NCBI RefSeq assembly: GCF_030658505.1
Contig: NZ_JAUTXR010000195.1
Span: 248,001-312,000, forward strand
DNA: 64,000 nucleotides
Origin: Stenotrophomonas raiganjensis (SeqCode)
GTDB taxonomy: Bacteria > Pseudomonadota > Gammaproteobacteria > Xanthomonadales > Xanthomonadaceae
Direction: 5' to 3'
Numbering within the stretch: position 1 is the first letter of the stretch; every line of letters starts with the position of its first letter. The notes beneath the pieces are model-generated. The model saw only the letters and a list, made by a program, of their open reading frames with translations. It made no database searches and had not been told where the DNA came from. A program made the translations under genes and the position numbers. Shown here in pieces: positions 18,746-27,728 of this stretch.

Positions 18746-21252
18746 GCGTGCGCTCCATCAAGGGCACGCACCTGCTCGGCGGTTTCGCAGTCCAGCGCGG
18801 TAGTGGCCAGCGCTTGCAGATCGGCCAGCGCGTTGCCACGCAGGCGTGCCTTCACGGCCGGGATGTCGTTCGGGGTCATCGAAAGTTCGTCCACGCCCAG
18901 GCCCGCCAGCAGCATTGCACCGAAGGGATCGCCCGCCAGGCCACCGCAGACGCCAACCCAGCGCCCCTGCGTGCGTGCGCCTTCCACTGTGGCGCGGATC
19001 GCGCGCAGCACGGCCGGGTGCAGGCTGTCGGCCTCGGCCGCGAGTTCCGGGTTCTGGCGGTCGATCGCCAGCACGTACTGGGTCAGGTCGTTGGTGCCGA
19101 TCGAGAAGAAGTCAGCGTGGCGGGCCAGCACATCGCTCTGGGCGGCGGCGGACGGAACTTCAATCATGATCCCGATCGGCACTTCGGGCGCCTCGAGCTC
19201 GGCGCGCAACCGTTCGCAGATGGCGCGCAGTGCGACCAGCTCGCTCACCGAGGTGATCATCGGGAACATGATGGACAGGCGTGCACCGTCCTTCGCTGCG
19301 CGATACAGCGCACGCAGTTGCGGTTCCAGCAGATCGGGGCGGCGCAGCAGCAGGCGCGCGCCGCGCACACCGAGGAACGGGTTCTCCTCGCGCGGCAGTT
19401 CCAGGTGAGCGACCTGCTTGTCGCCACCGATATCGAGCGCGCGCACGATCAACGGACGGCCGTCCAGCGCGTTGGCCATCGCCATGTAGGTTGCGTACTG
19501 CTCCTCCTCGCTGGGCGTGCTGCCTCGTTCGAGGAACAGGAATTCGGTACGCATCAGGCCGACACCTTCCGCGCCTTGCTCCAGTGCCAGCGGCACCTGC
19601 TCGGGCAGGTTGACGTTGGCGCCGATGTCGATGCGGTGGCCGTCCGGGGTTTGTGCCGGCTGCGCGCGTTGCGCCGCTTCACGCTCGCGGATCTGCTGCT
19701 GTTCGGCGATCCATGCGCGTGCCGAGGCGAGATCGGCCTCTGACGGAGACAGGTAGAGCCGCCCGCTGCTGCCGTCGATGATCGCCTCGCGCCCTGCGCT
19801 GATCGCCAGCAGCTCCGCGCCAGCGGCGACCAGCGCCGGCAGGCCCAGCGTGCGCGAGAGAATCGCGGTGTGCGAGGTCGGTCCGCCCTGTGCCGTAGCG
19901 AGGCCGAGCACGCGACCCGTGTCGAGGTTGGCCGTGTCGGACGGCGACAGATCGGCGGCAAGCAGGATGCACGGCTGCGCCGGCAGATCGGCCAGGCCGC
20001 CACCGGCCGCAGAGGGGTCAAGCTGCGCCAGTACGCGCCGACCCACATCGCGCAGGTCGGCAGCGCGCCCGGCCAGCACCGGGTTGCCCAATGCCGCCAA
20101 GCCGGAGGCGATCTGCTCGATGGCCTGGTGCCACGACCACGCGACGCCATGACCTTCAACCATCAGCTGGCAGGTGCGGGTAATCAGGTCGGTGTCGTCA
20201 AGCAGCGCAGCCTGCGCCTTGAAGATTGCCGCATCCGAGGCGCCGAGCCGGCGCTGGGTGTCGTCCTGCAGTGCAGCCAGCTGCTGGCGGGTGCGGCTGA
20301 GTGCCTCCTGCAGGCGTGCGCCGCCTTCGCCGAGCGGGGTGGGGTGGTCAGCGACGTCGGCATGCGTGCTGGCCAGCACATGCACCAGGCCGATCGCCAG
20401 CCCGGGGCTGGCGCCGATGCCGACGATCGCCGGCTGTGCGTCGGGCGGATTCCAGCCCGCAACCGGCGCGGCCTTGCGCTGCGCCGCGCGCTCGGCATCG
20501 GCTTTTTCCTGTGCCACCAGCCCGTCCATGACCTTGCGCAGCGCGGCCAGCAAGGCAGGGGCATCGACGCCCTCGGCAGACACGCTGACCGCGTCGCCAT
20601 GGCGCAACCCGAGCTGCAGCAGCGCCACCAGGCTCTTGGCATCGGCAGCCTGATCGCCCGCACGTACCTGTGCGCGGGCCGCGAAGGCGCGCGCTGTTTC
20701 AGCCCAGCGCGTGGCCGGGCGTGCGTGCAGGCCGTTGGGATAGGCGATGGTCCAGTCGAAACGCTCGGCCAGGTCAGTCACCGGCACAGTGGGGGCCGTG
20801 GCCGCAACATCGCCGGTCAGCGCGCTGATGATCTGGCTCGCATCGGCTGTGGTGAACAGGCGCTGCAGCGTTGCGTCATCCTGGATCAGCCGGGTCAACC
20901 GGCGCAGCAGGGTGATGTGGGTATCGGACTGGGCGGCGATGCCGACCACCAGGCGGGTGACCTGGCCCGGGTTCCACTCCACGCCCTCCGGAAACTGCAG
21001 CACCGCAATGCCATCGTGGCGCACCAGGTGGCGGTCCTCGCCAAGCCCGTGCGGGATCGCAACGCCGTGGCCGAGGAAGGTGTTCGCCAACGCCTCGCGA
21101 CGCTCCATGCTGGCCTCGTAAGCCGGCGCAACGCAGCCGGCAGCGACCAGCATCTGCGCCACCTGGGCGATGGCGTCGGCCTTGTCGAGCGCCCGTGCAT
21201 CCAGGCGGATCAATTCCCGGCTGACGGGGGCTGGGGAGGTCAAGGGCTGCAA
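18742..21252 (-). CDS. fruB: PTS fructose multiphosphoryl transfer protein (IIA-HPr-EI)
   Basis: A fusion of the three soluble PTS domains. IIA-Fru occupies the N-terminus (AIPHGLGED with its phosphohistidine), an HPr-like domain follows (GLHARPA histidine), then enzyme I (GGPTSHTAIL active histidine, with LMRTEFLF and a CGGLAGDP-type motif). It relays phosphate from PEP to FruA. The start is uncertain: GTG at 21300 lies inside the operator palindrome with no ribosome site, whereas TTG at 21252 has GGAG six bases upstream and gives 836 residues, so TTG is preferred here. It is first in fruBKA-oprB and divergent from the LacI-type regulator. Confidence 0.92.
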   Translation of the reverse strand: MQPLTSPAPVSRELIRLDARALDKADAIAQVAQMLVAAGCVAPAYEASMERREALANTFLGHGVAIPHGLGEDRHLVRHDGIAVLQFPEGVEWNPGQVTRLVVGIAAQSDTHITLLRRLTRLIQDDATLQRLFTTADASQIISALTGDVAATAPTVPVTDLAERFDWTIAYPNGLHARPATRWAETARAFAARAQVRAGDQAADAKSLVALLQLGLRHGDAVSVSAEGVDAPALLAALRKVMDGLVAQEKADAERAAQRKAAPVAGWNPPDAQPAIVGIGASPGLAIGLVHVLASTHADVADHPTPLGEGGARLQEALSRTRQQLAALQDDTQRRLGASDAAIFKAQAALLDDTDLITRTCQLMVEGHGVAWSWHQAIEQIASGLAALGNPVLAGRAADLRDVGRRVLAQLDPSAAGGGLADLPAQPCILLAADLSPSDTANLDTGRVLGLATAQGGPTSHTAILSRTLGLPALVAAGAELLAISAGREAIIDGSSGRLYLSPSEADLASARAWIAEQQQIREREAAQRAQPAQTPDGHRIDIGANVNLPEQVPLALEQGAEGVGLMRTEFLFLERGSTPSEEEQYATYMAMANALDGRPLIVRALDIGGDKQVAHLELPREENPFLGVRGARLLLRRPDLLEPQLRALYRAAKDGARLSIMFPMITSVSELVALRAICERLRAELEAPEVPIGIMIEVPSAAAQSDVLARHADFFSIGTNDLTQYVLAIDRQNPELAAEADSLHPAVLRAIRATVEGARTQGRWVGVCGGLAGDPFGAMLLAGLGVDELSMTPNDIPAVKARLRGNALADLQALATTALDCETAEQVRALDGAHA

Positions 21253-21285
21253 GGTGGGCTCCGGGAAGGGGGTGCTGTGGCGTAT

Positions 21286-21299
21286 TGGGAACGTTCCCA
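21286..21299. promoter_or_regulatory. FruR operator candidate, perfect palindrome
   Basis: TGGGAACGTTCCCA is a perfect 14-bp palindrome upstream of fruB in the fruB-fruR divergent region. Its size and central CG match LacI-family sites. A related imperfect site lies at 21397-21407 just before fruR. Binding by the adjacent regulator is inferred. Confidence 0.72.
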
Positions 21300-21396
21300 C
21301 AGATCATTTCAATGTGCACTGCACAAAAAGCCAATAGTCCTTTGGCGTTAGCATTGTCCTGAATGGCCATTCGGCCTCGAACAGCGACAGTTTCCG

Positions 21397-21407
21397 GGAA
21401 CGGTTCC
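21397..21407. promoter_or_regulatory. Second FruR-like site abutting fruR start
   Basis: GGAAC-G-GTTCC shares the half-site GGAAC with the palindrome at 21286-21299 but with odd spacing. It ends one base before the fruR ATG, a position fit for autorepression. Confidence 0.45.
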
Positions 21408-21408
21408 A

Positions 21409-22392
21409 ATGAGCATCAGCATCAACGACGTTGCGCGCGTGGCGGGGGTCTCCAAATCCACGGTGTCGCGCGTGCTCGGCGGCGGCCCGGTCAGCGAGGC
21501 CGTGCGTGGCCGGGTGGAGGCGGCGATCCGCCAGACCGGCTATCACCCCAACCTGCAGGCACGGCGCCTGCGTGCCCGGCACACCGGCATCATCGGGCTG
21601 ATCGTGGCGGACATCCGCAACCCGTTCTTCACGGCGCTGATCCGAGCGGTGGAGGAGGTTGCCTATCGTGAAGGCCTGCGCGTCACCCTCTGCAACACCG
21701 ACGAGGACCCCGAGCGCGAGGCGCTGTATCTGCAGTTGATGCACGAGGAGCGCATCAGCGGACTGATCTTCGCGCCCACCCGGACCACGGTGGGCCGGCT
21801 GGAGCGGCTCACACTGGACTATCCGACGGTGCTGGTGGACCGCGCCGCACCCGGCGGGTCGATCGACAGTGTGGTGCTCGACAATCCGGCCGCGATGGCG
21901 GGCCTGGTCGAGCATCTGGTCGCGCGCGGCTATCGCCGCATTGGCGGATTGTTCGGCAGCACCAGTACCACCGCGGCCGAGCGACGTGACGGTTATCTCG
22001 CTGCGATGCGTACGCATGGGTTGCAGCCGGACTACCGTGAGGTTGAACCCACCGCCGAAGCCGCCATCGCGACGGTCGATCAGTGGCTCGCTACGCCATC
22101 CCGCCCTGAAGCACTGGTCACCAGCAACAGCCTGCTGTTGATGGGAGCATTGAAAGCCGCCCGCGGCGCAGGGCTGGCGATTCCAGAGGCGCTGGCACTG
22201 GCCGGCTTCGACAACGAACGCTGGACCGAGCTGGTCGAGCCGGGCATCACCGTGATCGAGCAACCGGTTGAGGAGATGGGGAGGGCCGCGATGTCGCTGC
22301 TGCTTGAGCGCCTGCGCACGCCGGAGCTGCCGGTACGCCGACTCGTAATGACGGGCCGGTGCGTGGTCAGAGGGTCGACGGCAGCGCGATAG
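21409..22392 (+). CDS. fruR: LacI-family fructose operon regulator
   Basis: A 327-residue LacI/GalR protein. The helix-turn-helix is at residues 4-27 (INDVARVAGVSKSTVSRVLGGG), followed by a sugar-binding domain with VADIRNPFF and LALAGFDNERW motifs. It is divergent from fruBKA-oprB with the palindromic site between, so it is the likely repressor, responding to a fructose phosphate as in other FruR/Cra proteins. The name is by context and family; its effector is not shown by sequence. Confidence 0.88.
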   Translation: MSISINDVARVAGVSKSTVSRVLGGGPVSEAVRGRVEAAIRQTGYHPNLQARRLRARHTGIIGLIVADIRNPFFTALIRAVEEVAYREGLRVTLCNTDEDPEREALYLQLMHEERISGLIFAPTRTTVGRLERLTLDYPTVLVDRAAPGGSIDSVVLDNPAAMAGLVEHLVARGYRRIGGLFGSTSTTAAERRDGYLAAMRTHGLQPDYREVEPTAEAAIATVDQWLATPSRPEALVTSNSLLLMGALKAARGAGLAIPEALALAGFDNERWTELVEPGITVIEQPVEEMGRAAMSLLLERLRTPELPVRRLVMTGRCVVRGSTAAR

Positions 22393-22542
22393 CTCGGCGC
22401 CCGATCGCGGCGAAGCCTGGGAATGCTGCCCGGGTGTTGGCGGGCCAGCCGCTGTCTGTTACAAGCCATCTGTCCACAACCAGCTTGCTCGACTTTGACC
22501 CACGCTGTGTGCATCCCACAGGAACGCGCCAAGGACCCCGAC

Positions 22543-22989
22543 ATGAATGGACATCACGAACCCCAGGCGCGCCGCCTCGTGCGTCGGCTCCTCGCACTTG
22601 GCCTCTGCGCCCTGGCAGGATCCGCCCTCGCCGGAACAACACAACCGGCACGCACCTGGCTTGTCAGTGGAGCCGAACTCATCACCCTGCTGCAGGGCAA
22701 AGGCGCTGATGGGTTCTGCGACGGCGAGCAGTGCCGGAACCTGTCCAGCGCTCGCGCCAGCGCCTATATCCAGGGCGTTGCCGATGCCAGCCACGGCCAG
22801 TGGTGTGGCCAAGGCAGGATTCTTCCGCATGAGCTGGTCGACCATGTGTCTTCCCATCTCCGGCAGTTGCCCCGCGAGCGGTTGCAGCAGGGCGCGTCTT
22901 CACTGGTTGCCGAAGCGCTGCGGACCGCATTTCCCTGTGGTGGCGGCGCGTCACGGGGTGGCAGTGCCGAGCCCGGGAAAGGCGAATAG
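22543..22989 (+). CDS. Rap1a/Tai-like exported small protein
   Basis: A 148-residue protein with a signal peptide (basic start, hydrophobic LLALGLCALAGSALAG). The mature part has the spacing of the Rap1a/Tai family: SGAELITLLQG, a cysteine pair (FCDGEQC), ASAYIQGVADA, a later cysteine, LPRERLQQGASSLVAEAL and a final FPC. Known members neutralise type VI secretion amidase effectors, but many relatives are orphans of unknown role. No effector gene is adjacent. The ATG at 22543 has AAGGA at suitable spacing; the frame is open further upstream. Confidence 0.62.
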   Translation: MNGHHEPQARRLVRRLLALGLCALAGSALAGTTQPARTWLVSGAELITLLQGKGADGFCDGEQCRNLSSARASAYIQGVADASHGQWCGQGRILPHELVDHVSSHLRQLPRERLQQGASSLVAEALRTAFPCGGGASRGGSAEPGKGE

Positions 22990-23111
22990 GGCAGGCCGCG
23001 CCCAACGCGTGACGACGCGAACGTCCTACACCCTCGCGACACGGTGCATTCACGGCCACCGACACCCGCGCTCTCCACACTGCATGTTCCTTCCACAGCA
23101 CGAGGTGCCCC

Positions 23112-23345
23112 ATGGCCACCTGTGATGTCTGCGGCAACAACTACGACAAGAGCTTCACCCTGCAGCAGGGCGGGCGCAGCGGCACGTTCGATTCGTTCGA
23201 ATGCGCGATCCACGCATTCGCACCGCGCTGCGCACACTGCGATTGCGCTGTTATCGGGCATGGTGTTGAAGGAAACGGCCAGATCTTCTGCTGCGCACAC
23301 TGCGCCGGTCATTCAGGTGTAAAGGGTTTAGCCGACCGGGCCTGA
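23112..23345 (+). CDS. Small cysteine-rich metal-binding protein
   Basis: A 77-residue protein with CDVCG at the N-terminus, FDSFECAIHAF in the middle, and CAHCDC, FCCAHC at the end: nine cysteines and several histidines arranged in CxxC pairs. This suits a zinc-ribbon or bacterial metallothionein-like fold. It is probably cytoplasmic and binds zinc or another soft metal; metal identity is not visible. Its 3' end overlaps the 3' end of the convergent isochorismatase-like gene by 18 bp. Confidence 0.7.
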   Translation: MATCDVCGNNYDKSFTLQQGGRSGTFDSFECAIHAFAPRCAHCDCAVIGHGVEGNGQIFCCAHCAGHSGVKGLADRA

Positions 23346-23921
23346 GTCGCCGTCAACGCCATCCCGCTCCTGGCCAGAGACAAGCGAAGAGACCCGCGCG
23401 ACCCGCGCTGCGCCTGAACCAGCAAGCAGCGCCAGTGCCCGCCGCTTCTGCGCTGGCATCCCCGCCACGGCCTCCGACGCCAACACCACGTGGAATTCCC
23501 TGGCGTTGGCGTCCAACGCTGTAGCCAGGACACACGAATCGGCCGTCATGCCACACAGCCAAAGGCGGCGCACTCCCAGTTTGGCCAGCAGAATCGGCAA
23601 AGGGCTTGCCAGAAAGGCCGAGTGCTTGGGCTTGAGCACGAAGTAGTGACCTGGCAGAGGCGAGAGAAGGCCGGCGATTCGCCCCGCCGGGCCACCGTCG
23701 CGCCGGCACTGTTCCACCTGCTGGCGGAAGTCGCGCTTCCAATCCGAGAAATTGTCATTGGCGTAGATGATCGGCCAACCGCGTTCGTCGAAGTGATCCC
23801 TCAGGCGCCGGATCTGCCGGGCCGCCCGCTCTGCCGCCGGCGCCAGCTTTTGAGCGCCAGGGAAGTCGAATCGGCTGAACATGTCGATGATCAGCAGGGC
23901 CGTCGATGGATCATCTCGCAT
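23328..23921 (-). CDS. Isochorismatase-family cysteine hydrolase
   Basis: A 197-residue member of the isochorismatase/nicotinamidase superfamily. The aspartate of LLIIDMFSRFDF, the lysine in LKPKHSAF and the cysteine of TADSCVLATALDA form the expected Asp-Lys-Cys triad. Substrate cannot be assigned: nicotinamide, ureido acids and other amides are all possible. It lies four bases upstream of the DUF6766-like gene stop on the same strand and is probably in its operon, with the small hydrophilic gene at 24664 further upstream. Confidence 0.82.
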   Translation of the reverse strand: MRDDPSTALLIIDMFSRFDFPGAQKLAPAAERAARQIRRLRDHFDERGWPIIYANDNFSDWKRDFRQQVEQCRRDGGPAGRIAGLLSPLPGHYFVLKPKHSAFLASPLPILLAKLGVRRLWLCGMTADSCVLATALDANAREFHVVLASEAVAGMPAQKRRALALLAGSGAARVARVSSLVSGQERDGVDGDSGPVG

Positions 23922-23924
23922 GGC

Positions 23925-24563
23925 TCAATCACCTGTCTGCGCGTGTGGGGCCTCAACCGGCTTTGATTGCGGCGAGTCTTTCTGGCGCAGGAAAATCGTC
24001 AGCACCACCAGGGATAGCACGGCCAGGAATTCGCTCTGCCAGTTCTGCATGGATTCGAACCAGAATGTGCTGCTGGCGAGGTGCTCCACAAAGCCTGGCG
24101 GCGGCAATCCCTTCAACTGCTGTTCGGCCTCCTCGGCACGCCAGCTTCCCACCGCATGCAACGTAAAGCTGAACAGGAACAACAGCCCGAACGCGATCGC
24201 AAGCGAATGACCGTAGAGCGTCTTCCATGGACCACCGCGCCTTACCGGCCACGGCGTGGGCCCCGGCTCGACGCGATTCTGTTCCTGCGCAGGATCCAGC
24301 GGCCGCGATTCGGCCGAGCCGCGCTGGCGCAGGCTGACCGTCAGGAGCACATACATCCCCATCTGCAGGAACTCGCTCTCCCAGTTCTCGAACGTGGCGC
24401 TGACGAAGTGCCCCGTCGCGAGGTAGTTCCAGAGATCGATCGGCGCGCGTCCGTGCTCGACCAGTTCCTGGTTGTGCACGTGATGCCCGGCAACCGCCTG
24501 CCCAACGATGAACACAAGCGTGAGCACAAGCAGCACCAGCGAGAGACCGTTGCGTTTCCACAT
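23925..24563 (-). CDS. DUF6766-like membrane protein
   Basis: A 212-residue protein with four predicted membrane spans in two similar halves. Each half has a WxSEFL(Q/A) motif after a histidine-containing loop (NWESEFLQMG and NWQSEFLAVL), showing an internal duplication. A charged linker joins the halves. This matches the uncharacterised DUF6766 family, often found near stress genes. The function is unknown. Confidence 0.72.
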   Translation of the reverse strand: MWKRNGLSLVLLVLTLVFIVGQAVAGHHVHNQELVEHGRAPIDLWNYLATGHFVSATFENWESEFLQMGMYVLLTVSLRQRGSAESRPLDPAQEQNRVEPGPTPWPVRRGGPWKTLYGHSLAIAFGLLFLFSFTLHAVGSWRAEEAEQQLKGLPPPGFVEHLASSTFWFESMQNWQSEFLAVLSLVVLTIFLRQKDSPQSKPVEAPHAQTGD

Positions 24564-24663
24564 GCAACACCTCGTTCAGTCTGTTCCAGAGGCCGTGCGC
24601 GAAGCTTGCGCGGGTAGCAGGCCATGACCCGTGAATCCGGCGCATCCAGAATGTGAGGCGGAC

Positions 24664-24852
24664 TCAACGCTTTCCTGTCGGGTCAGGATCAGGACGTTCG
24701 TAGTCTTCCGGTACGGCCTTGGGGCCATCGCCGTCGTCGGGCATGTCGTGCTCCTTCCACTTGGCTCGATCGTTGCGCCGCTTGTCCGGCGTGTGCGCCT
24801 TCGACTGATCGTCCACGTCTGCCGTCGGATTGAAGGGCAGCTTGTCGTTCAT
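24664..24852 (-). CDS. Small hydrophilic protein
   Basis: A 62-residue, highly charged protein rich in Asp, Pro and Lys with no hydrophobic segment, likely disordered. AGGAG lies six bases before the ATG, supporting a real gene. Similar small acidic or basic hydrophilic proteins often accompany stress-response clusters, which fits the neighbourhood. No family was recognised. Confidence 0.55.
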   Translation of the reverse strand: MNDKLPFNPTADVDDQSKAHTPDKRRNDRAKWKEHDMPDDGDGPKAVPEDYERPDPDPTGKR

Positions 24853-24997
24853 GGGCAGCTCCTGCGGCTAAAGACCGAAGACTGCACCGCGCCGGGTTAA
24901 CACCATGACCCCGTAGAATGAACGCCGTGCACACCGGGATGTCACCGAAGCGGGATGGCGGCCTTGCGATGCTGGCGTCCCGAGCTCCTGGAGAAGC

Positions 24998-26164
24998 ATG
25001 ATGCAGGCATTGACCTATCACGGCCGCAAGGATGTGCGAGTCGAGACCGTACCGGACCCGGTACTGGCGGCCGAGGATGATCTGATCCTGAGGGTAACCG
25101 CCACCGCCATCTGTGGATCGGACCTGCACCTGTATCGCGGCAAGATTCCGGATCTGCACGATGGCGATGTGCTCGGCCACGAGTTCATGGGCGTGGTGGA
25201 AGAGGTCGGCAGCGGCGTGACCCAGGTGCAGCCGGGCGATCGTGTGGTGATCCCTTTCGTGATCGCCTGTGGAGAGTGCTTCCATTGCCGCCTGGCCGAG
25301 TATGCCGCTTGCGAAACCACCAATACCGGCAAGGGCGCCGCACTGAATCAGAAGGGCATGCAGCCTCCGGCCGCATTGTTCGGCTACAGCCATCTGTATG
25401 GCGGCGTGGCCGGGGGCCAGGCCGAATTCGTGCGCGTACCGAAGGCGAATGTAGGCCCGCTGCGCATTCCGGAAGGCATTGCGGATGAGCAGGTGCTGTT
25501 CCTGTCCGACATTCTCCCCACCGGCTACCAGGCTGCGCTGAACGCAGGGGTGAAGGCGGGCTCGACGGTGGCCATCTTCGGTGCGGGCCCGGTGGGGCTG
25601 ATGAGCGCGGCCTGCTGCCGCCTGCTGGGCGCAGAGACCATCTTCATGGTCGACCATCTTCGTTACCGTCTGGATTACGCGCGCCGTACCTACGGTGTGA
25701 CGCCCATCGACTTCAAGCAGATCGAAGACCCGGCGGACTACATCCTTGCCCAGACCAGTGGGCGGGGCGTGGACGCCTGCATCGAGGCGGTAGGCTTCGA
25801 GGCCGAGGGCAGCGCGCTGGAGTCAGCATTGACTGCCGTGAAGCTGGAGGGCAGCAGCGGCGTGGCGATCCGGCAGTGCATCGCGGCAGCACGCCGCGGC
25901 GGCGTGGTCAGCATCCCGGGTGTCTACGCTGGCTTCATCCATGGCTTTCTGCTGGGTGATGCGTTCGACAAGGGGCTGACGTTCAAGATGGGGCAGACCC
26001 ACGTGCAGGGACTGATGCCGGAACTGCTCGACGCAATCATGGAAGGAAAGCTGCACCCGGGTGACATCATCTCGCACCGGATGCGCCTGGCCGATGCAGC
26101 TCAAGGCTATGCAATGTTTGATGCCAAGGACGATGACTGCCGCAAGATTGTATTGACACCCTGA
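24998..26164 (+). CDS. Zinc-dependent alcohol dehydrogenase
   Basis: A 388-residue medium-chain dehydrogenase. [10 protein letters not shown] and [12 protein letters not shown] hold the catalytic zinc ligands, the four-cysteine structural zinc loop is present in altered form ([15 protein letters not shown]), and [13 protein letters not shown] is the NAD(P) Rossmann motif. The sequence is closest in style to glutathione-independent formaldehyde dehydrogenase-like and threonine dehydrogenase-like enzymes, including the [12 protein letters not shown] segment. Substrate is uncertain. GGAGAAGC precedes the tandem ATGs. The following membrane-protein gene starts 10 bases later and is probably cotranscribed. 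Confidence 0.85.
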   Translation: MMQALTYHGRKDVRVETVPDPVLAAEDDLILRVTATAICGSDLHLYRGKIPDLHDGDVLGHEFMGVVEEVGSGVTQVQPGDRVVIPFVIACGECFHCRLAEYAACETTNTGKGAALNQKGMQPPAALFGYSHLYGGVAGGQAEFVRVPKANVGPLRIPEGIADEQVLFLSDILPTGYQAALNAGVKAGSTVAIFGAGPVGLMSAACCRLLGAETIFMVDHLRYRLDYARRTYGVTPIDFKQIEDPADYILAQTSGRGVDACIEAVGFEAEGSALESALTAVKLEGSSGVAIRQCIAAARRGGVVSIPGVYAGFIHGFLLGDAFDKGLTFKMGQTHVQGLMPELLDAIMEGKLHPGDIISHRMRLADAAQGYAMFDAKDDDCRKIVLTP

Positions 26165-26174
26165 GCGTGCCGCC

Positions 26175-26681
26175 ATGAGCGCGATTGTCATCGCCTGTGT
26201 CTACGCCCTGTGGCTGGCTTCCGGATCGCTGGATTTCCATTTTCACCGGCGCACCGATCTTCCGCACACTTCCGCGATGCGCGAAAGCCTGCTGCATGGG
26301 GTGCAGCTGCTGCTGATCGGCAGCGGCGTGCTTGCCTGGCTCCTGCTGGAGAACACGTTGTCGCTGGTCGCGCTTCTGGCAGGTCTGGTCATCGCACACG
26401 CGGTCGCCGGCTATCTCGATACCGTCAGCGCGGACGGCCGTCGACGCATCAGCCCGGCGGAACAACATGTGCACAGCGTGCTGGATGCCGCGCCGTGGGT
26501 CCTGCTGGGCTGGGTGGGCTGGCAGGTCCACCCGCGGTGGTCGCTCGAAGTGAAGCCTGCAGCACCGGACGTCTGGTGGCTCACCCTGCTGCCGGCGCTG
26601 GGCCTGGTGGTGCTGCCATGGCTCTGGGAACTGCGGCAGTGCGTGCGTGCAGGAGAGGAACGCACGCAGACGGGTCCGTGA
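26175..26681 (+). CDS. Histidine-containing integral membrane protein, unknown
   Basis: A 168-residue protein with about five membrane spans. Histidines are concentrated near membrane edges (DFHFHRRTDLPHTSAMRESLLHG and EQHVHSVLD), a pattern that could bind metal or haem, but no known enzyme signature is complete. It follows the alcohol dehydrogenase by 10 bases and probably shares its transcript. Not recognised beyond this. Confidence 0.6.
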   Translation: MSAIVIACVYALWLASGSLDFHFHRRTDLPHTSAMRESLLHGVQLLLIGSGVLAWLLLENTLSLVALLAGLVIAHAVAGYLDTVSADGRRRISPAEQHVHSVLDAAPWVLLGWVGWQVHPRWSLEVKPAAPDVWWLTLLPALGLVVLPWLWELRQCVRAGEERTQTGP

Positions 26682-26786
26682 GGATCGCGGCACCGGGCAT
26701 TCATGTGCCCGCCACGCCATCAAGACAGGCATGTGACCGCCTGCCGCCTACGTTCATGGCGTATCTCCATTGCAGGTCTGCCACCC

Positions 26787-27728
26787 ATGCAGAATGTGAC
26801 GTCATCCTCTTCGCTGTTCAATCGCGCACGCCAGGTGCTGGTGCAGCAACCGGCATTGCCTTTGCCCGGTGGTGGCCAGACGCTGCAGCGTTGGCAGGCG
26901 CTGGCGGCCTGGGGGGCAGAGGATCTTTGCCTGGCAAAGGTACTGGAGGCCCACTATGACGCCCAGGCGATTGCTGCCGAGTTGAGGGCGCCCATCCCTG
27001 CTGAAGACACGTTGCTGGCGGTGTGGGCTGCAGAGGGTTCGGCCAACACCGTTCGCATCGATGCCGGCGGTGGGTTGTACGGTGACAAACCCTGGTGTTC
27101 CGGCAGCGCATGGGTGGATGCGGCACTGGTAACGGTTCGCAACCCGCAGGGCGTGTGGCTATGCCAGGTAGCGGCGGAACACTGGCACACACTTGCGGGC
27201 GAGCCATGGCCTGCCGTGGGCATGGCCGCAATCCCTTCCACCACGGTGCGCTTTGACGGCGCACCGATGGTGATCCTGGGGACGCGCGATGACTACCTGC
27301 AGCGCCCGGGCTTCTGGCACGGCGGGGCAGGCATCGCGGCGGTCTGGTTTGGTGCAGCGGCCGCTTTGGCCGAGCGCATGCGACCGGCCTGCACCGGGGG
27401 GAATCGCGCGCGGCTGCTGGGTGAAGTGGACCTCGCCCTGGGCCCGGCAGCCGCGCTGCTTCGCGAACTGGCGGCGCACATCGACGCCGCGCCCGAACTG
27501 GCCCATCGCGAAGATGTAGTGCGCGTGCGCTGTGTCGTTGAGCGCGCGGCAACGCGTGTGCTGGACCTGGCGGGTCGGGCGCTGGGCCCGGGCCCGATGT
27601 GCCTGGAGGACGCCCATGCCCGGCGCTGCGCGGACCTGACCGTGTTTCTTCGCCAGAGCCACGCCGACCGCGATTGGGAATGGCTGGGCGAGCAGCGTGC
27701 AGCACAGGAGGCAACATGGGCGCTGTAG
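26787..27728 (+). CDS. Acyl-CoA dehydrogenase-like protein
   Basis: A 313-residue protein resembling the acyl-CoA dehydrogenase fold (for example the GDKPWCSGSAWVDAALV beta-domain and a C-terminal helical bundle with ARRCADLTVFLRQSHADRDWEWLG). It is shorter than typical family members (about 380), and the N-terminal helical part is reduced. No clear catalytic glutamate could be assigned. It is first of a four-gene operon with a PIG-L deacetylase, a methyltransferase and a glycosyltransferase; the next ORF overlaps its end by 13 bases. Its role may be acyl-chain modification of an envelope glycoconjugate. The start at 26787 is likely but weakly supported. Confidence 0.68.
   Translation: MQNVTSSSSLFNRARQVLVQQPALPLPGGGQTLQRWQALAAWGAEDLCLAKVLEAHYDAQAIAAELRAPIPAEDTLLAVWAAEGSANTVRIDAGGGLYGDKPWCSGSAWVDAALVTVRNPQGVWLCQVAAEHWHTLAGEPWPAVGMAAIPSTTVRFDGAPMVILGTRDDYLQRPGFWHGGAGIAAVWFGAAAALAERMRPACTGGNRARLLGEVDLALGPAAALLRELAAHIDAAPELAHREDVVRVRCVVERAATRVLDLAGRALGPGPMCLEDAHARRCADLTVFLRQSHADRDWEWLGEQRAAQEATWAL

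Noticed and set aside
19870..21351. Open frame of 493 codons on the plus strand opposite fruB
   Set aside because: Shadow of fruB; no recognisable domain and it overlaps the fruB-fruR promoter.
23328..23345. Overlap of convergent gene ends as a frameshift sign
   Set aside because: Both proteins have sensible C-termini; an 18-bp convergent overlap is common and needs no error.
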